Shown here: positions 10,180 to 20,510 of the stretch, piece after piece
Position numbering within the stretch: the stretch's first letter is position 1
Layout of the letters: every line of letters starts with the position of its first letter
Assembly: GCA_963662175.1 (NCBI GenBank)
Contig: OY759227.1
Location: 9,828,501-9,892,500, forward strand
DNA: 64,000 nt
Direction: 5' to 3'
From: Aradus depressus
Lineage: Eukaryota > Arthropoda > Insecta > Hemiptera > Aradidae
Made by a program: the position numbers and the translations under genes
Notes under the pieces: model-generated
What the model was told of the DNA's origin: nothing
Database searches by the model: none
What the model saw: the letters and a program-made list of their open reading frames with translations, nothing else

Positions 10180-11060
10180 ATTGCCGCTACTGTTCCTTGT
10201 CAGCCCTCTCCTGGAGGGCCAACCCGCCCATGATGAGAGCTGCAAAATCGCAGCCCACGACTCCTGCGAGCGCAGCATAGCGTCCACGTAACTGGTAGAC
10301 TATGACTATCCCTACATCGTCAGCATACGCCACCAAGGTAAGGTCTTCTTGGCAGGCTCAGCAAGCCATTGTACAGGATGTTCCACAGTGTGGGGCCAAG
10401 GACTGACCCCTCTGGAACTCCTGTAGTGACCTTGAATTCCCTGGTTCCGTTAGTGGTGTCCGCGAACAGCATCCTCTCGCTTAGGTAGTTCCTGATGATC
10501 TTCATCAGGTACCTGGGGATCTTGAAGTCCCGTAAGAGGCTCTCCCAGATCTTGTCCCACCGAGCCGAGTTGAACGCATTGCTAATGTCCAACGTGACCA
10601 TAAGGCAGTGCTTCCGGTTCCTTAGCGTCCCGGTTATTTCTGCATACACCAGATTCTTCACCTCTTCCACTGCATCTGTTGTAGACCTCCCTGGTCGAAA
10701 CCCGTACTGATTGTCGGTTAGGCCGGCCTCCACATGCTCGCGCAACCTCTCGTGGATGATGCCTTCCAGCACCTTCCCCGCTGCATCAAGGAGGCAGAGG
10801 GATCTGTATGCCGAGGGATCACCTGGGGGCTTTCCTGGCTTCGGGATCAGGACAAAACGTTGCCTTTTCCATCGACCAGGGAAAACCCCCGCTCAAACAC
10901 TTATCGCACACGTCAGCGAAGACCATTGGCCTAGCCTTCATTGCTGCTTTCAGGGCTCGGTTTGGGATTTTATCCAGCCCGGGTGGCATTCATTGCGTAG
11001 AGCTGCGATGGTGTCACTCCACCAATATGCCGGTGGGCCCCTGATGCAACCCTTGCTGAC
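10180..11060 (-). pseudogene. ORF2 reverse transcriptase domain of the R1-like LINE, truncated
   Basis: Continuing on the minus strand, recognisable reverse transcriptase blocks are LDKIPNRALK (about 10,970), QYGFRPGRSTTDA (10,700), VTLDISNAFNSARW (motif A, 10,600) and GVPEGSVLGPTLWN (10,390). In a shifted frame, YADDVGIVIV (motif C) lies near 10,300. At least two frameshifts are needed. After YADD only some 100 residues of thumb-like sequence remain, and the RNA-binding C-terminus is missing. Confidence 0.85.
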
Positions 11061-11861
11061 TCACATGGTGACGTCGCACGCACGGGAGAGCCAGAGCATG
11101 ACGGCCTCTACCTGCTCGGCGGCGCTCCTTGCGCCGGCGCTGTTAGTCTCAGGCGGCCATAGCTCCAGTGCCTGATTGAAGGTGTCCATCTGGAAGTCCC
11201 TAACGTTCCAGTGGGGTGAGCCTAACCCTCTGTCTCCTCTTCGAGTGAGTCTCTTGACAGGGTACACCTCGAACAGGATCGCCTGATGGTCGCTGGCGGT
11301 GTACCCCTGACCCACTCTCCAGCCCCCACCCCCCTTGTACAGGGTAGGGGAGACGAAGGTAAGGTACCCCGTACCTATCCCCGTGAACTTCGGGACATTT
11401 CCCACATTCAGCAGCACCAAGTCCAATAAGGCGAAAGCCTCCAAGAGAGCCTTCCCTCTTGGGTTGGTGCCCCTGCTGCCCCACTCGACCGCCCAGGCAT
11501 TGAAATCGCCTGCTATAACTAGGGGCTTGAGCGTGCGCGCCTCCCTCACCAGTTCCAAAAGTCCCGCCTCGAAGAGGTCTAGGGGCTCATTTGGTGAGAA
11601 GTAGCTGAAGAAGTGTACTCCGGCTATCTCTCCGTGGACGTAGCCCTTGCCACGTATGCAGGGTGTCGCCCCGAATGACATAGTCCCGCAAGCCCATAGC
11701 GCTGCCTTGCCGGTGGGATCCGATCTCCACCGGCTGTCATCCCTCAGATCGCGGTTTTGTTCACAGATAAGGGCTACGTCCTTACCTGCTTCACGAATTT
11801 CCTGCGCAAGGAGATCTTGCGCCACTCCGCATCTATTGAGATTAAGCTGAATCCCCTTCAT
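11061..11861 (-). pseudogene. ORF2 endonuclease domain of the R1-like LINE
   Basis: The minus-strand frame begins with ATG at 11,861, overlapping the ORF1 stop by ATGA. It encodes an apurinic-type endonuclease with QLNLNR near the start, a glutamate in ICEQNR, GDFNAW (catalytic Asp-Phe-Asn) near residue 118 and SDHQAI near residue 190. Such endonucleases nick target DNA for target-primed reverse transcription. The frame ends at 11,061, where the reverse transcriptase part continues in another frame, so the ORF is broken. The four-base overlap suggests translation by termination and reinitiation. Confidence 0.88.
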
Positions 11862-13123
11862 ACTTTGAGCGAGGATGCAGCCCCTCCCTGCTCTACTTCC
11901 ATATTGCCCTCCGGGGATTCCTCCGGCTTTCGATCTTGTGGCTGCTGAGAGCCTTCCTCGTGGGGCTCACAGTCCCGTGCCATGTGACCGGTCTGACCAC
12001 ACTTCCTACAGTCCTTCGACCGGTCCCTCTTGCTTTTGCAGTGCGGGGCGATGTGTCCTGTCTCCCAGCATCTGAAACACTTCTGAGGCCGTTCTGATAT
12101 CCTGATTCTGCAGGACACCCAACCAATCTTGATCTTCCCGACCTCCAACAGTTTTTGAGCACGGACCCGCCCCAGCCTGACGCGCGCCACCTGAGTTTGG
12201 CCGAAGGCCGGTCTCAGGTGGATGATAGCGTCAGCCAAATCAGCGTTCGTTCCATCGAGTTGCATGATCAGGGATTGCTTGACTTCTTCGGCCGTAGTCG
12301 ACTCATCAAGGTCCCTGATCACAATCTCGGCCTCGCTGCCCCCTAGGATGAGGAGAAGATCCTCTGTCGCCGTCCTCCGGATCTTTGTGACCGCCTCGCC
12401 GATCTGTTTTAGGGACGGGTCGGCTTTCATTCGGGCGAGAATGTCTTTGTACGCGACATCCACTGACTTCCTAATGACAATGGCGTCGGGCCTGACCCGC
12501 TTTCTGCCATCCCTCTTAGGGTCAGCCATTGCAGCTTTTGTTGCTCGTTCCTTCGCCGATGTAGTTTCTGCTGAGGCGGTCACAGTTGTGCGCTCGGAGC
12601 TGCCTCCAGCTGCTGCCTGCTTGACATGTTTGGGTCATCATGTTTGGCCTGAGCAGGGGGTGCTGCTGTTGAGGTCTGCTGTCTCTGTCGCTGCTGCTGT
12701 TGCTGTCGCTGCCACTGCTGCTGCTGGTGTGCTGCGTTTCTTCGTTACCTCCGTCCATTCCTGGGCTGATGTAGTTGCCCTGGTCGGAGATGTCATGGAA
12801 GGGTCCATTTTTCTCCTGGAGGCCTTTGTCGCTCCTTCGGGAGAATCTCTGGATCTCTTAGGGAGACCCTCTTCCCTCCTGATGAAGGGGGGTGATGTTT
12901 GGGTCATCACCTCTCTTACCTCGGCTCGAACGATGGCAACCTCCGTCCGTTCCTTCCACATAGCGCGATCCCAAATCATGGTCAATTTCTTGGCGATCAT
13001 CTTCACGTGCTTGTGGACGGTTTTACTGTTCTCCGTGTATTGCTGGAGTTCATTCACCAGTTCGGCGAACCGTCTGCCATCCAGTCCCGGGTAGATAATG
13101 CTCATAGTGGGCTCTTCCGTCAC
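11858..13123 (-). pseudogene. ORF1 (gag-like) protein of the R1-like LINE
   Basis: The protein spans two frames (13,123-12,638 and 12,583-11,858), so at least one frameshift lies near 12,600-12,640. The first reliable ATG is near 13,105. The N-terminal part holds a helical segment and an alanine-rich tract encoded by GCT/CTG repeats (12,660-12,730). The C-terminal part has CCHC zinc knuckles, CFRCWETGHIAPHC and CRKCGQTGHMARDC, followed by an acidic tail. ORF1 proteins of this clade coat the element RNA. The stop codon overlaps the ORF2 start as ATGA. Confidence 0.85.
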
Positions 13124-13146
13124 TGGGACTCCAGCTCCTGTCGGGC

Positions 13147-14300
13147 TTTATTTATTTGATTCTTAATTACTTATTATAATTTAATAAATCATTACATTAT
13201 TATTCTGGTTATATCACAAATACTTAATTAATTATCACCTCTGCTTCCTAGATCTGCATTATATCTCTCTCTCCCACTCACCAATCCCTCGTTCAACTGT
13301 TTTTTATTATTGTTTATCTTTCTTTTTCTTTCATAATTTCAATTACAGAATCTTTGCACAAATGTGAACATGAGGCAGGAGCACCGACGATATATTTATT
13401 TGTATTAAAATGTCTTCTATCCTTGCAAGAACCGTCCGCATATATATATTGTAACGGCTCTTACTATTGTTACTTATATATTTTTTTTATTATTAAAACT
13501 TATGATTAAATTATAAGTAAGAGACTTTATATGGTTGAGACTAAAATAATAACAATATAAGCAGTTACATTTAAAAATATTCCTTTATTTAAATTTTTTT
13601 TTTTTTTTAGTCTTATTTTTAAGGGGGTTAGTGACATAATTTACATACATAAAAATTACCATAAATATAGACTTGCATGCCGTTTCATTTGATGATCCTG
13701 TGACTTAATTCCGTCCCAACTGATGGTATGGATTGCAGATGCGCCTCAGATACCCTCTTCTGATTTCTTTAGTCAGTCCATTATAAATCCTCCATCTCTC
13801 ACTTCTTCAGTCTACCTCTACCTCTCATAACCACTTTCTCTTCTTACTCCGGGACAAACATCACTTTCTTCATACTATGTCCTCAGACAATAAAATTCAC
13901 TCTTCCACACACATTTTCAAACATCACTCCGCAGACAACCTCTCAAACCTCACTCTGAACATCGACTCCCTTCTCTCCTCGTGGAATATGGCTTCGCCAT
14001 TTTTTTTTATGCAATCCTTACATCTGATTGGTTAAAATTCGCAATGCATTTTTTTTATAATTATATTTTTTTTTTACAATTCTTTTTCTTAATCCTATTT
14101 TCACATTAATACAACTATGTTTTTTAATAATTAACAAACCATATAATTAAATTTCATACATTAATAAAATTGTATAAAATATCAATTTAGACAACCTTCA
14201 CATAACCTGACCCTCCATGGAGGTGGGCGTGGCACATTCACATCATTGCACCCACACCTCTCTCTCTTTTCTTTTTTTAATGCAATGGTTTATGTCATGT
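13147..14300 (-). repeat. Inverted copy of 23,960-24,888 containing an LTR
   Basis: This stretch is the reverse complement of 23,960-24,888 with about 90 percent agreement by eye. Differences include a 65-bp insertion at 13,930-13,995 and an extra AT-rich piece at 13,468-13,560. The LTR portion on the minus strand ends with GAGCCGTTACA at 13,450. The further 300 bp (13,147-13,449) is shared too, so the repeat is larger than the LTR alone. No gene is seen. The left edge abuts the 5' end of the R1-like LINE. Confidence 0.7.
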
Positions 14301-14400
14301 ATGGTTTGTTCTTTTACAAAGAGAGCAGACTTGCCCATTCCCGGGATACTCTCTATTTTGTTTGTGTAACATATAGCTCACTGGAGGCAGTGTTTCCCTC

Positions 14401-15030
14401 TTACCAGCTGCCTACTTTTGGCTTCGTGTATGTTATGGGTGGGCGCTGTTGTGAAATGTGATTAGTGTGTGAAGTGTTGACACTAGTATCTAGTAAATTC
14501 CGAAGATGTTGTTGGTGACTGGTTGCCTTTTCTAACGATATGGCGGTAGATTCAACATCACTTAACTTAAAGTTATTTGTAGGGTGGAATCGCATAAGCT
14601 CCTGTTGCCAATGTTGTTGGTTAATGCCGATGATTAGTTGGTTGCGCAACCTTTCATGTAAGGAGGATCCGAATTCGCAGTGTCCTGCTAGTGCGCGCAA
14701 GCTATTCACGAACTGGGTGACAGTTTCACCCTCATGGCGGTACCACATTGGAATGTCAGCCTCTCCGATACGACGCACACATGTCGGCCATAATATGCTA
14801 ACAATGCAGACTTTAACTCACCATACGTCACACTAATGACAGGACGCGGTCGAAAGTGGTCAACAACGATCCTAAAAGAATTTGCTCCAATGTGAGATAA
14901 AAGTAAATTTTTTCTGGTGTTTTCAGAATTTGGGTGTAAGAGATCGACGATTGCAAGTTCTGTTTCGAACCGCTGTAATGTTCCCATTCCTCAACACTCA
15001 GATCGAAATTAGAAAATTTAAATTGTAATT
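14401..15030 (-). pseudogene. Gypsy-type gag fragment
   Basis: The minus-strand reading has RFETELAIVDLL and WYRHEGETVTQFVNSLRALAGHCEFG, followed by LRNQLIIGIN, the order expected of a Ty3/Gypsy gag capsid domain (retrotrans_gag type). At least two frameshifts split it: one near 14,990 within the WExY-RFE region and one near 14,780. No zinc knuckle or protease follows before 14,400. The sequence on its upstream side near 15,125-15,140 (TTGGCGTACGAGGG on the minus strand) looks like an LTR-gag leader with a primer site. This is an isolated gag remnant. Confidence 0.75.
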
Positions 15031-15457
15031 TGTTCTGGTCCTAATTGCCTGGCATTCTTGAAATGTGTAAACTAAATACAGTATTGTTAAATTGAATTTA
15101 CCTTGTTAAATAAAGCTGCTTTACCCTCGTACGCCAAATATTATATATGTAAGCATTATAAAATAAGTAACCATTGCAAGTCATTTATTTAACATCAACT
15201 GAACATTTGGTGTCAAGCTCTAGTAGCGTTAAATAGTTATAGGTTATGTTTAATCAACAAACAAAGAAAAAAATAAATTTTGTTTAAATAATTAATTAAT
15301 CTAAATTGATAAGGTACCAAGTGAGTTTCGTGATCCAGGATATAAATTGTGTATGCCAGACCTCGAACCCGTGCGGATCTCTGTGTGCTTAAGACTACTC
15401 ACGGATAAGGCGTTTATATATATATATATATATATTTCTTGTTATTATTAATAGAAA
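15031..15457. other. Leader-like sequence, no gene; short TA repeat
   Basis: The stretch holds the presumed 5' leader of the Gypsy gag remnant (minus), AT-rich sequence, and a short (TA)n at 15,414-15,435. It is followed by the start region of the Jockey/I-like ORF1. No supported gene is present. Confidence 0.5.
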
Positions 15458-16137
15458 ATGACTTCCGAAAGTGATGGGAGGGATATCCCTCCCGATACTA
15501 GTAAAAGCGATGAGATGGATAGTATAAGTTCGGTCGAAATGATTACATTATACAATGAATGTGCTACGGAACTAAATGTTTCTAATAGCAACCCAGAGGG
15601 AACTGGAAGACAGGTTAGTAAAGATGATGTTAGTAAACATTTTAACCCCAGATCATACGAATATTTTGATGAAGGCCCATTCTATGTCTTCATTGAATCG
15701 AAAGCAACAGACAAACACATTGGAAAATTACATCCAATGACTTTAGGCTCTCTTATTTATAAGGGCATACTCGGAGTACAAAAACATATTCCACAAATAA
15801 GATCTATCGGTCGAAACAGAGTGAAGGTGGAACTTGGTAATTACGAAAGTGCCAATCTACTTATCAAAACTGTAAATAGCAATACAACGGTAAATAATTT
15901 GCTAGCCTATGCGCCTAATTTTATGTTAGAGAAGAAAAGCACTATTCGTGGAGTTTGCCAGGAACTATCAGACGAGGACATATTGAACCTTCTTAAAATC
16001 GAAAGATCTGTGCGTCACTGCAGTGCTGTAGGGGCTCGTAGACTTTTTAGGAAAGAAAATAATCGATTACTCCCACCCAGACGATTTTATTAACATTTAG
16101 AGGTCAGGTTTTACCAGATGTAGTTAGCATACTATAT
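15458..16137 (+). pseudogene. ORF1 of a Jockey/I-like LINE, N-terminal part
   Basis: From ATG at 15,458 the frame encodes an acidic, serine-rich start, then YFDEGPFYVFIES and a following nucleic-acid-binding (RRM-like) fold that resembles ORF1 proteins of Jockey and I clades. The frame stops at 16,093 after a one-base shift near 16,075. In the neighbouring frame the sequence continues sensibly up to the insertion point of a solo LTR at 16,138. The rest of the protein resumes at 17,042 in matching phase. Confidence 0.8.
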
Positions 16138-17041
16138 TGTAACCCTCCTTTCTACTTATTTTATGTAATTATTAATTTAGATTATAACAATAAAATCATA
16201 TTAAAAAAAAAAAAAAAAAGGTGTTACATTTTATAATTTCAGAGATTTATTTTTAAAAAAATATATTTTCTTATAAAAAATTTACTTGGGTTAGTGACAA
16301 TTTTCTCCTTCTTTTTTACACATATAAAAATTTTACAACATTTAACAAAACCTGAGTGACATCTCTTCTTGTTTTATTCAGTGTTCCTGATGATGATCCG
16401 ATGTGACATCATGGTAAGTTGAGGATGGGTTGTATAGAGTAAGGCCACGTATTCTTCTCTTGCTGGACGCATATCTTGAGCTTACAATAGTCGTATTTTT
16501 TTTTTGTTCATACTGAGTTGGAGTTTTCCGGGACACTTCCCGTGGTTCCTTTCTTCCTTCTCACCACCGTGGTTTTTTTTTCTAGACTCACTAACTCACA
16601 TTATTATACTTTTCACTTCACTCACTTTCTCATCGAACCATCTCTGAACAGCACTCACACCAGACAGCCCTCTCCTGCGTGGGACCCCGAAAAGTTTCGT
16701 TTTTCTTGCGCAATGCTCTCTCATTGGTCACAATATAACTGCCTTTAAAAATACTAAACATCTGTTTTTTAGTATTCATTTAAATTAAATCTTTTCATAT
16801 GATATTTTCGTTGCTTAAATTTATTGATAACACATTTGTACCTAATTATTTAATTTTGCTATATTTTTTTTTTATAAATGACTGACATTTTCTCTTTATA
16901 CCATATCGACCATAGTACAGTATCGATCTAAGGCAACCTAGGATAACCTCCACTAGATTCATTTAGACACACAGATCAATCCAATACGTAACTATTATTT
17001 TATTGAAATACATAATGTAGGGGTCAATGTTGATCACTACA
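16138..17041 (-). mobile_element. Solo LTR inserted in ORF1, 4-bp target duplication
   Basis: The 904-bp unit is flanked by ATAT on both sides (16,134-16,137 and 17,042-17,045). Removing the unit and one ATAT makes the two ORF1 parts contiguous. Read on the minus strand it begins TGTAGTGATCAACATTGACC with a matching CCTACA, and ends GGAGGGTTACA, like the LTR at 7,863. The interior holds CACTAACCCAAG and a long T/A tract in the expected place. No internal element genes remain, so LTR-LTR recombination probably removed them. Confidence 0.88.
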
Positions 17042-17780
17042 ATATGTGCGGTGTGAAGTTATGCCCTACGTTCCAAGAGCCCAACAATGTTATAAGTGTC
17101 TCCGTTGGGGGCATGTCAATCGAAATTGTAAAAGTGCAGTCAGATGTTCGAAATGTGGAGTCGCTCATGACAAACAAGACTGTACAAGCTTCCTGGTGAA
17201 GTGTGTTCATTGTAATGGGGACCACCCCAGTATAGGCTACAATAACTGTCCTGAATCTATTAAACAGAAAACCATAAGAAGTTTCAAGGTACATAAAAAT
17301 ATCACCTTCGTGGAAGCGAAAGAGAGAGCTTCTGGCAAAACTTTTAAAACAGCAGTAGAGAAGAAGCCTGATATTAGAAGTGGAGCCTCGTTTCCCCTCC
17401 TCCAGTCGTCCAACAGGGTGCCTACGAAAAGGAAGAAACCCTCCTCTCCACCATCTGTTAGACCTACTGAGAGCACTATGGTGGAATACAACAACTTGCT
17501 TAGGGACCTCAATTCTGATGTAGTGAAACTTTAACCGACACAGGTTAACCCGCATAGGGCTAGCCTGCCCCGCACACCCAATACAGCTACAGCTAGGCTC
17601 CTTCCCCCTACCTCAACAGTCCAAAGCTCCAAATCGCAGGATTTTGACAAATTCTGTGATCTTATATTTGCAATTATAGACCAGTTAAAAGATACAGCCA
17701 ATCAAAATACTGATAAAGAAGCTATTCTCTCCATGATTAAAGACAGGGCATCGGCCCTTGGCTTTAATCGTTTATATATT
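17042..17780 (+). pseudogene. ORF1 of the Jockey/I-like LINE, zinc-knuckle part
   Basis: The frame encodes three cysteine-rich knuckles, QCYKCLRWGHVNRNC, RCSKCGVAHDKQDC and KCVHCNGDHPSIGYNNC, the usual CCHC series of Jockey/I-type ORF1. A lysine/proline-rich linker follows. A TAA stop at 17,532-17,534 interrupts it, but the same frame stays open for about 80 further codons with plausible helical sequence. The duplicate at 19,373-19,765 carries the same stop, so the stop predates the duplication or is the real end. Confidence 0.85.
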
Positions 17781-17995
17781 TATATATATTATATATTTTA
17801 TTTTTTATTATTATTTACTATTTTATTTATTATTTTTTTAAATTATTATTATTATTTTATTATTATTTTTTTTAAATTATTATAATTGTATTTACTTACT
17901 TGAATATTATTCTCCTTATCATTTCTTCATCTGCCCTTCAAAAACCTACTTTATATATTTTTATAATTAATATTAAACTTTATGATGTACAATAT
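17781..17995. repeat. Low-complexity TTA/TA-rich tract
   Basis: The stretch is dominated by TATATT and TTATTATT units and has no gene. Confidence 0.85.
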
Positions 17996-18880
17996 TGTGA
18001 CGTGTAGAATGGGGGGGTCACAAAGAATAAAAGAAATTGTTATTATTTATAAATATAGTAGAAAAAAAATAGTAAGTACAAATAAATAAAAATGTAGGTA
18101 CATCTTGGCAAAAGATATTAAAAGTAAGAAAAAAAAATATGATTAACTGTAAAAGAAAAGACAAACCTGATGACATTGGGTGGGGGAAAAGATGGCGAGA
18201 AGGGCAGAAGGAGCCGACTCGTGGTAGTAGGGTTTTGTAGGATCTTGGAGGAGGTGTGGTGTGATTTAGAGCATCTTGGAGGAGGTGTAGTCTGTTTTTG
18301 GAGGAACTTGGAGGAGGTGTCGGGTGTTTTGAAGAGCGTAGAAGGAGGGTGTATGTTTAAGAAGAGCGAGGAAGAAGTTCCTGCGGAGAGTATCCTCGAG
18401 AAGATGGAAGATAGCACATTTATATGAAGTCGTAGAAGAAGAAGAAAGAAAAGTCCCGAGAAGGTTAAATTTTATAAATGGAAGGAAGAAAAGGCTGAGA
18501 AGAAAGTGACGAAGAAGGAAAGATACAAAAGAGGATATAGGATGCCGTGAGTTGCCAGAAATTTTATAATCCATATTTTATAACCATATAGTTTGTTGTC
18601 ATTTGCCAAGAGTACATTTTTTTGTCTAAATTAACTTATAGGAGGTTTATTTAATCTATTGTCAAAAAATTATAATAGTTTACTAACCCATTAACCTTTT
18701 TTCTAAAACCATTTACAAAAAGAAATAAAAAATATACAACTTATAAAACATTATGATTTAAAAGTGTAGTTATCATTTTTCCTTTATTTTTACCTAAGCA
18801 CTCTAAATAAGAAAAAGGATGCCACCCCTGTTTTTTTTGTTAGATTTATAAATTAAAGTAGGAAATTAATCAATTCATAG
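17996..18880 (+). mobile_element. Possible LTR or LTR remnant
   Basis: It starts TGTGACGTGTAGAATGGGGG followed by GGTCACA, so the first 27 bases can pair as TGTGAC/GTCACA, as in the other LTRs of the TGTAA family. The following part has a purine-rich run (18,170-18,540) with repeated GGAGGAGGTGT units. The 3' end is not clear. It lies between the ORF1 and the endonuclease part of a LINE, so it may be another insertion. Frames inside (for example 18,170-18,427) are not supported as genes. Confidence 0.4.
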
Positions 18881-18887
18881 AATCATT

Positions 18888-19372
18888 AGTTGTCTCAATA
18901 TATTACAATGGAATGCAAAATCGGCTGTTGCGAATAAGGGAAGTTTAGAAATTTGTCTGGGAGGATCGAGAGTAGACATAGCTATCTTGAGTGAGACATG
19001 GTTCCGTGAGGGCCTTTATGTGAATTTTAAGGGTTACAATAATATTAGAGAGGACAGGATGGACGGAAAGGGTGGAGTCGCCATTCTGTTGCGGAACCAC
19101 ATTTCCTACCACAGCATAAATTCTATTTGCAGGTTAGATAATGTCCAAGAAGTCGGAGTTAGAGTTCCGTATAAAAACAGTTTCCTTACCATCATTTCAC
19201 CTTATAATTTACCTTCGAACAACATCTCGAGAGAGGACTGGGTTAGACTGTTCAAGTATGTCCCTCGGCCATGTGTCATCTCTGGAGACTTCAACGTCCA
19301 TCATCAAGCCTGGGGCAACACGCTAACCGACTCCAAGGGAACTAAACTCTTTGATGCAATCCAATTAAGCCA
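18888..19372 (+). pseudogene. Endonuclease domain of a Jockey/I-like LINE ORF2, truncated
   Basis: The open frame begins before the first ATG (18,987) with ILQWNAKSA, the first conserved block of LINE endonucleases. It continues with ILSETWF (catalytic Glu), GYNNIREDR, GKGGVAILLRN and ISGDFNVHHQAWG (catalytic Asp-Phe-Asn). The domain breaks off after about 160 residues, before the SDH block, where a duplicated ORF1 piece is joined. The most likely original partner is the ORF1 at 15.5-17.8 kb. The sequence between is an insertion or remnant. Confidence 0.85.
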
Positions 19373-19765
19373 ATTGTAATGGGGACCACCCCAGTATAGG
19401 CTACAATAACTGTCCTGAATCTATTAAACAGAAGACTATAAGAAGTTTCATGGTACATGAAAATATCACCTTCGTGGAAGCGAAAGAGAGAGCTTCTGGC
19501 AAAACTTTTAAAACAGCAGTAGAGAAGAAGCCTGATATTAGAAGTGGAGCCTCGTTTCCCCTCCTCCAGTCGTCCAACAGAGTGCCTACGAAAAGGAAGA
19601 AACCCTCCTCTCCACCTTCTGTCAGACCTACTGAGAGCACTATGGTGGAATACAACAACTTGCTTAGGGACCTCAATTCTGATGTAGTGAAACTTTAACC
19701 GACACAGGTTAACCCGCATAGGGCTAGCCTGCCCCGCACACCCAATACAGCTACAGCTAGGCTCC
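19373..19765 (+). repeat. Duplicated piece of ORF1 joined to the endonuclease
   Basis: These 393 bases match 17,209-17,601 with only a handful of differences (for example TGGTACATGAA for AGGTACATAAA). The left junction shares ATTG with the endonuclease side. The right junction, GGCTCC, leads directly into the leader of a gag-like gene (GTCCAAAATGGC). The copied part includes the last zinc-knuckle cysteines and the TAA stop. Confidence 0.9.
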
Positions 19766-20023
19766 GTCCAAAATGGCGGATCATAGTGTAGAAGGGTATG
19801 ATGCCAATAATCAAATTAAAGATGGTGGACAAAAGACAAGAACTTCTACTAATAATAATAGTCAAATATTGCAAATGCTTCAACAAATTCTGGCGCAAAA
19901 ACAACAAATTAATAATCAAATGTTGGAATTGATAAATGATTTTAAAAAAAAACGTGAACAAATGATAGACGAATTTAAAAATCAAAATACGAAATTAAGA
20001 AATGAATTTAAAATTGAAAATAA
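19766..20023 (+). pseudogene. Gag-like gene start (MAD... coiled coil), truncated
   Basis: ATG at 19,773 sits in the same GTCCAAAATGGC context as the frame at 8,977. It encodes MADHSVEG followed by a glutamine/asparagine/lysine-rich coiled coil (LQQILAQKQQINNQM). The two proteins are related in start and composition but diverged. It is cut at 20,024 by a LINE 3' end in opposite orientation. No LTR or primer site precedes it here; instead the chimeric ORF1 piece does. Confidence 0.6.
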
Positions 20024-20510
20024 TTTTTTTTTTTATTTTACTAGTTCAGCATATCACATGCTATGCAAGTAGGTATACATATGGACATAAAATAACAGAT
20101 CGGCGTCGTCTCATCTTGAGCACAACCTAGGACTGCTTATAGAGCTTAACAAATAGATGGAAATAATAGATGAATGTAAAAGAATAAATGTATAAATAAA
20201 TTAATAAAAGAAGGTAAACTTTAACACTTGGTCTTTAAGGGAGGATGTCTTGAGGGAGCCGTGGCTTGAGTCTTGGGGCTGGAGTTGTCTTCCCTAGTTC
20301 GTAATAGGCAGGTCCTGCTGCGGTGTTTAGGGAATCCAGAAACTTCTTGGTAACCCTCTTCACGAAGTCCTCAACATGTGACATGTCTAGTTCTTCGTGA
20401 AGCTGCTTGTTCCTCACGAACCATGGCGCATTTACTGCCGTGCGCAAAACTTTATTTTGTAGCTTCTGGAACCCTTCAAGTTTTTTACCAGAATCTAAGA
20501 GTAGTGAAAT
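20024..20510 (-). mobile_element. 5'-truncated Jockey-like LINE 3' end with poly(A)
   Basis: The minus strand has KKLEGFQKLQNKVLRTAVNAPW, split here as KKLEGFQKLQNK and VLRTAVNAPWFVRNKQLHEEL, the C-terminal end of Jockey-clade ORF2. The frame terminates at 20,235. About 200 bp of 3' UTR and an A-rich tail (T11 at 20,024-20,034) follow. The 5' truncation near 20,510 and the tail at a clean junction with the gag-like gene fit target-primed reverse transcription. Confidence 0.8.

Larger units (their letters stand above)
9974..13146 (-). mobile_element. R1-like non-LTR retrotransposon, internally deleted
   Basis: On the minus strand this unit runs from about 13,146 to a 14-base poly(A) seen as T14 at 9,974-9,987. 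It contains ORF1 (zinc knuckles) and ORF2 (endonuclease and reverse transcriptase), overlapping by four bases. Only about 300 bp separate the reverse transcriptase YADD motif from the poly(A), so the C-terminal part of ORF2 is deleted. It is GC-richer than its surroundings. It inserted into the gag-like gene on its left; the target duplication is not clear by eye. Confidence 0.85.

Noticed and set aside
12222..13094. A 290-codon open frame on the plus strand
   Set aside because: It is antisense to the LINE ORF1 in a GC-rich region, where long antisense frames are expected. The minus-strand zinc knuckles show which strand codes. The plus-strand frames at 10,495-11,175 are rejected for the same reason.
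15340..15400. tRNA-like segment with GGTTCGAGGTC on the minus strand
   Set aside because: Only a B-box-like stretch is visible. There is no A box, stem pairing or T-run to support a SINE or tRNA call.
18170..18427. 85- to 102-codon frames in the purine-rich stretch
   Set aside because: Compositionally biased translation of GGAGGAGGTGT repeats in a likely LTR; no conserved motif.
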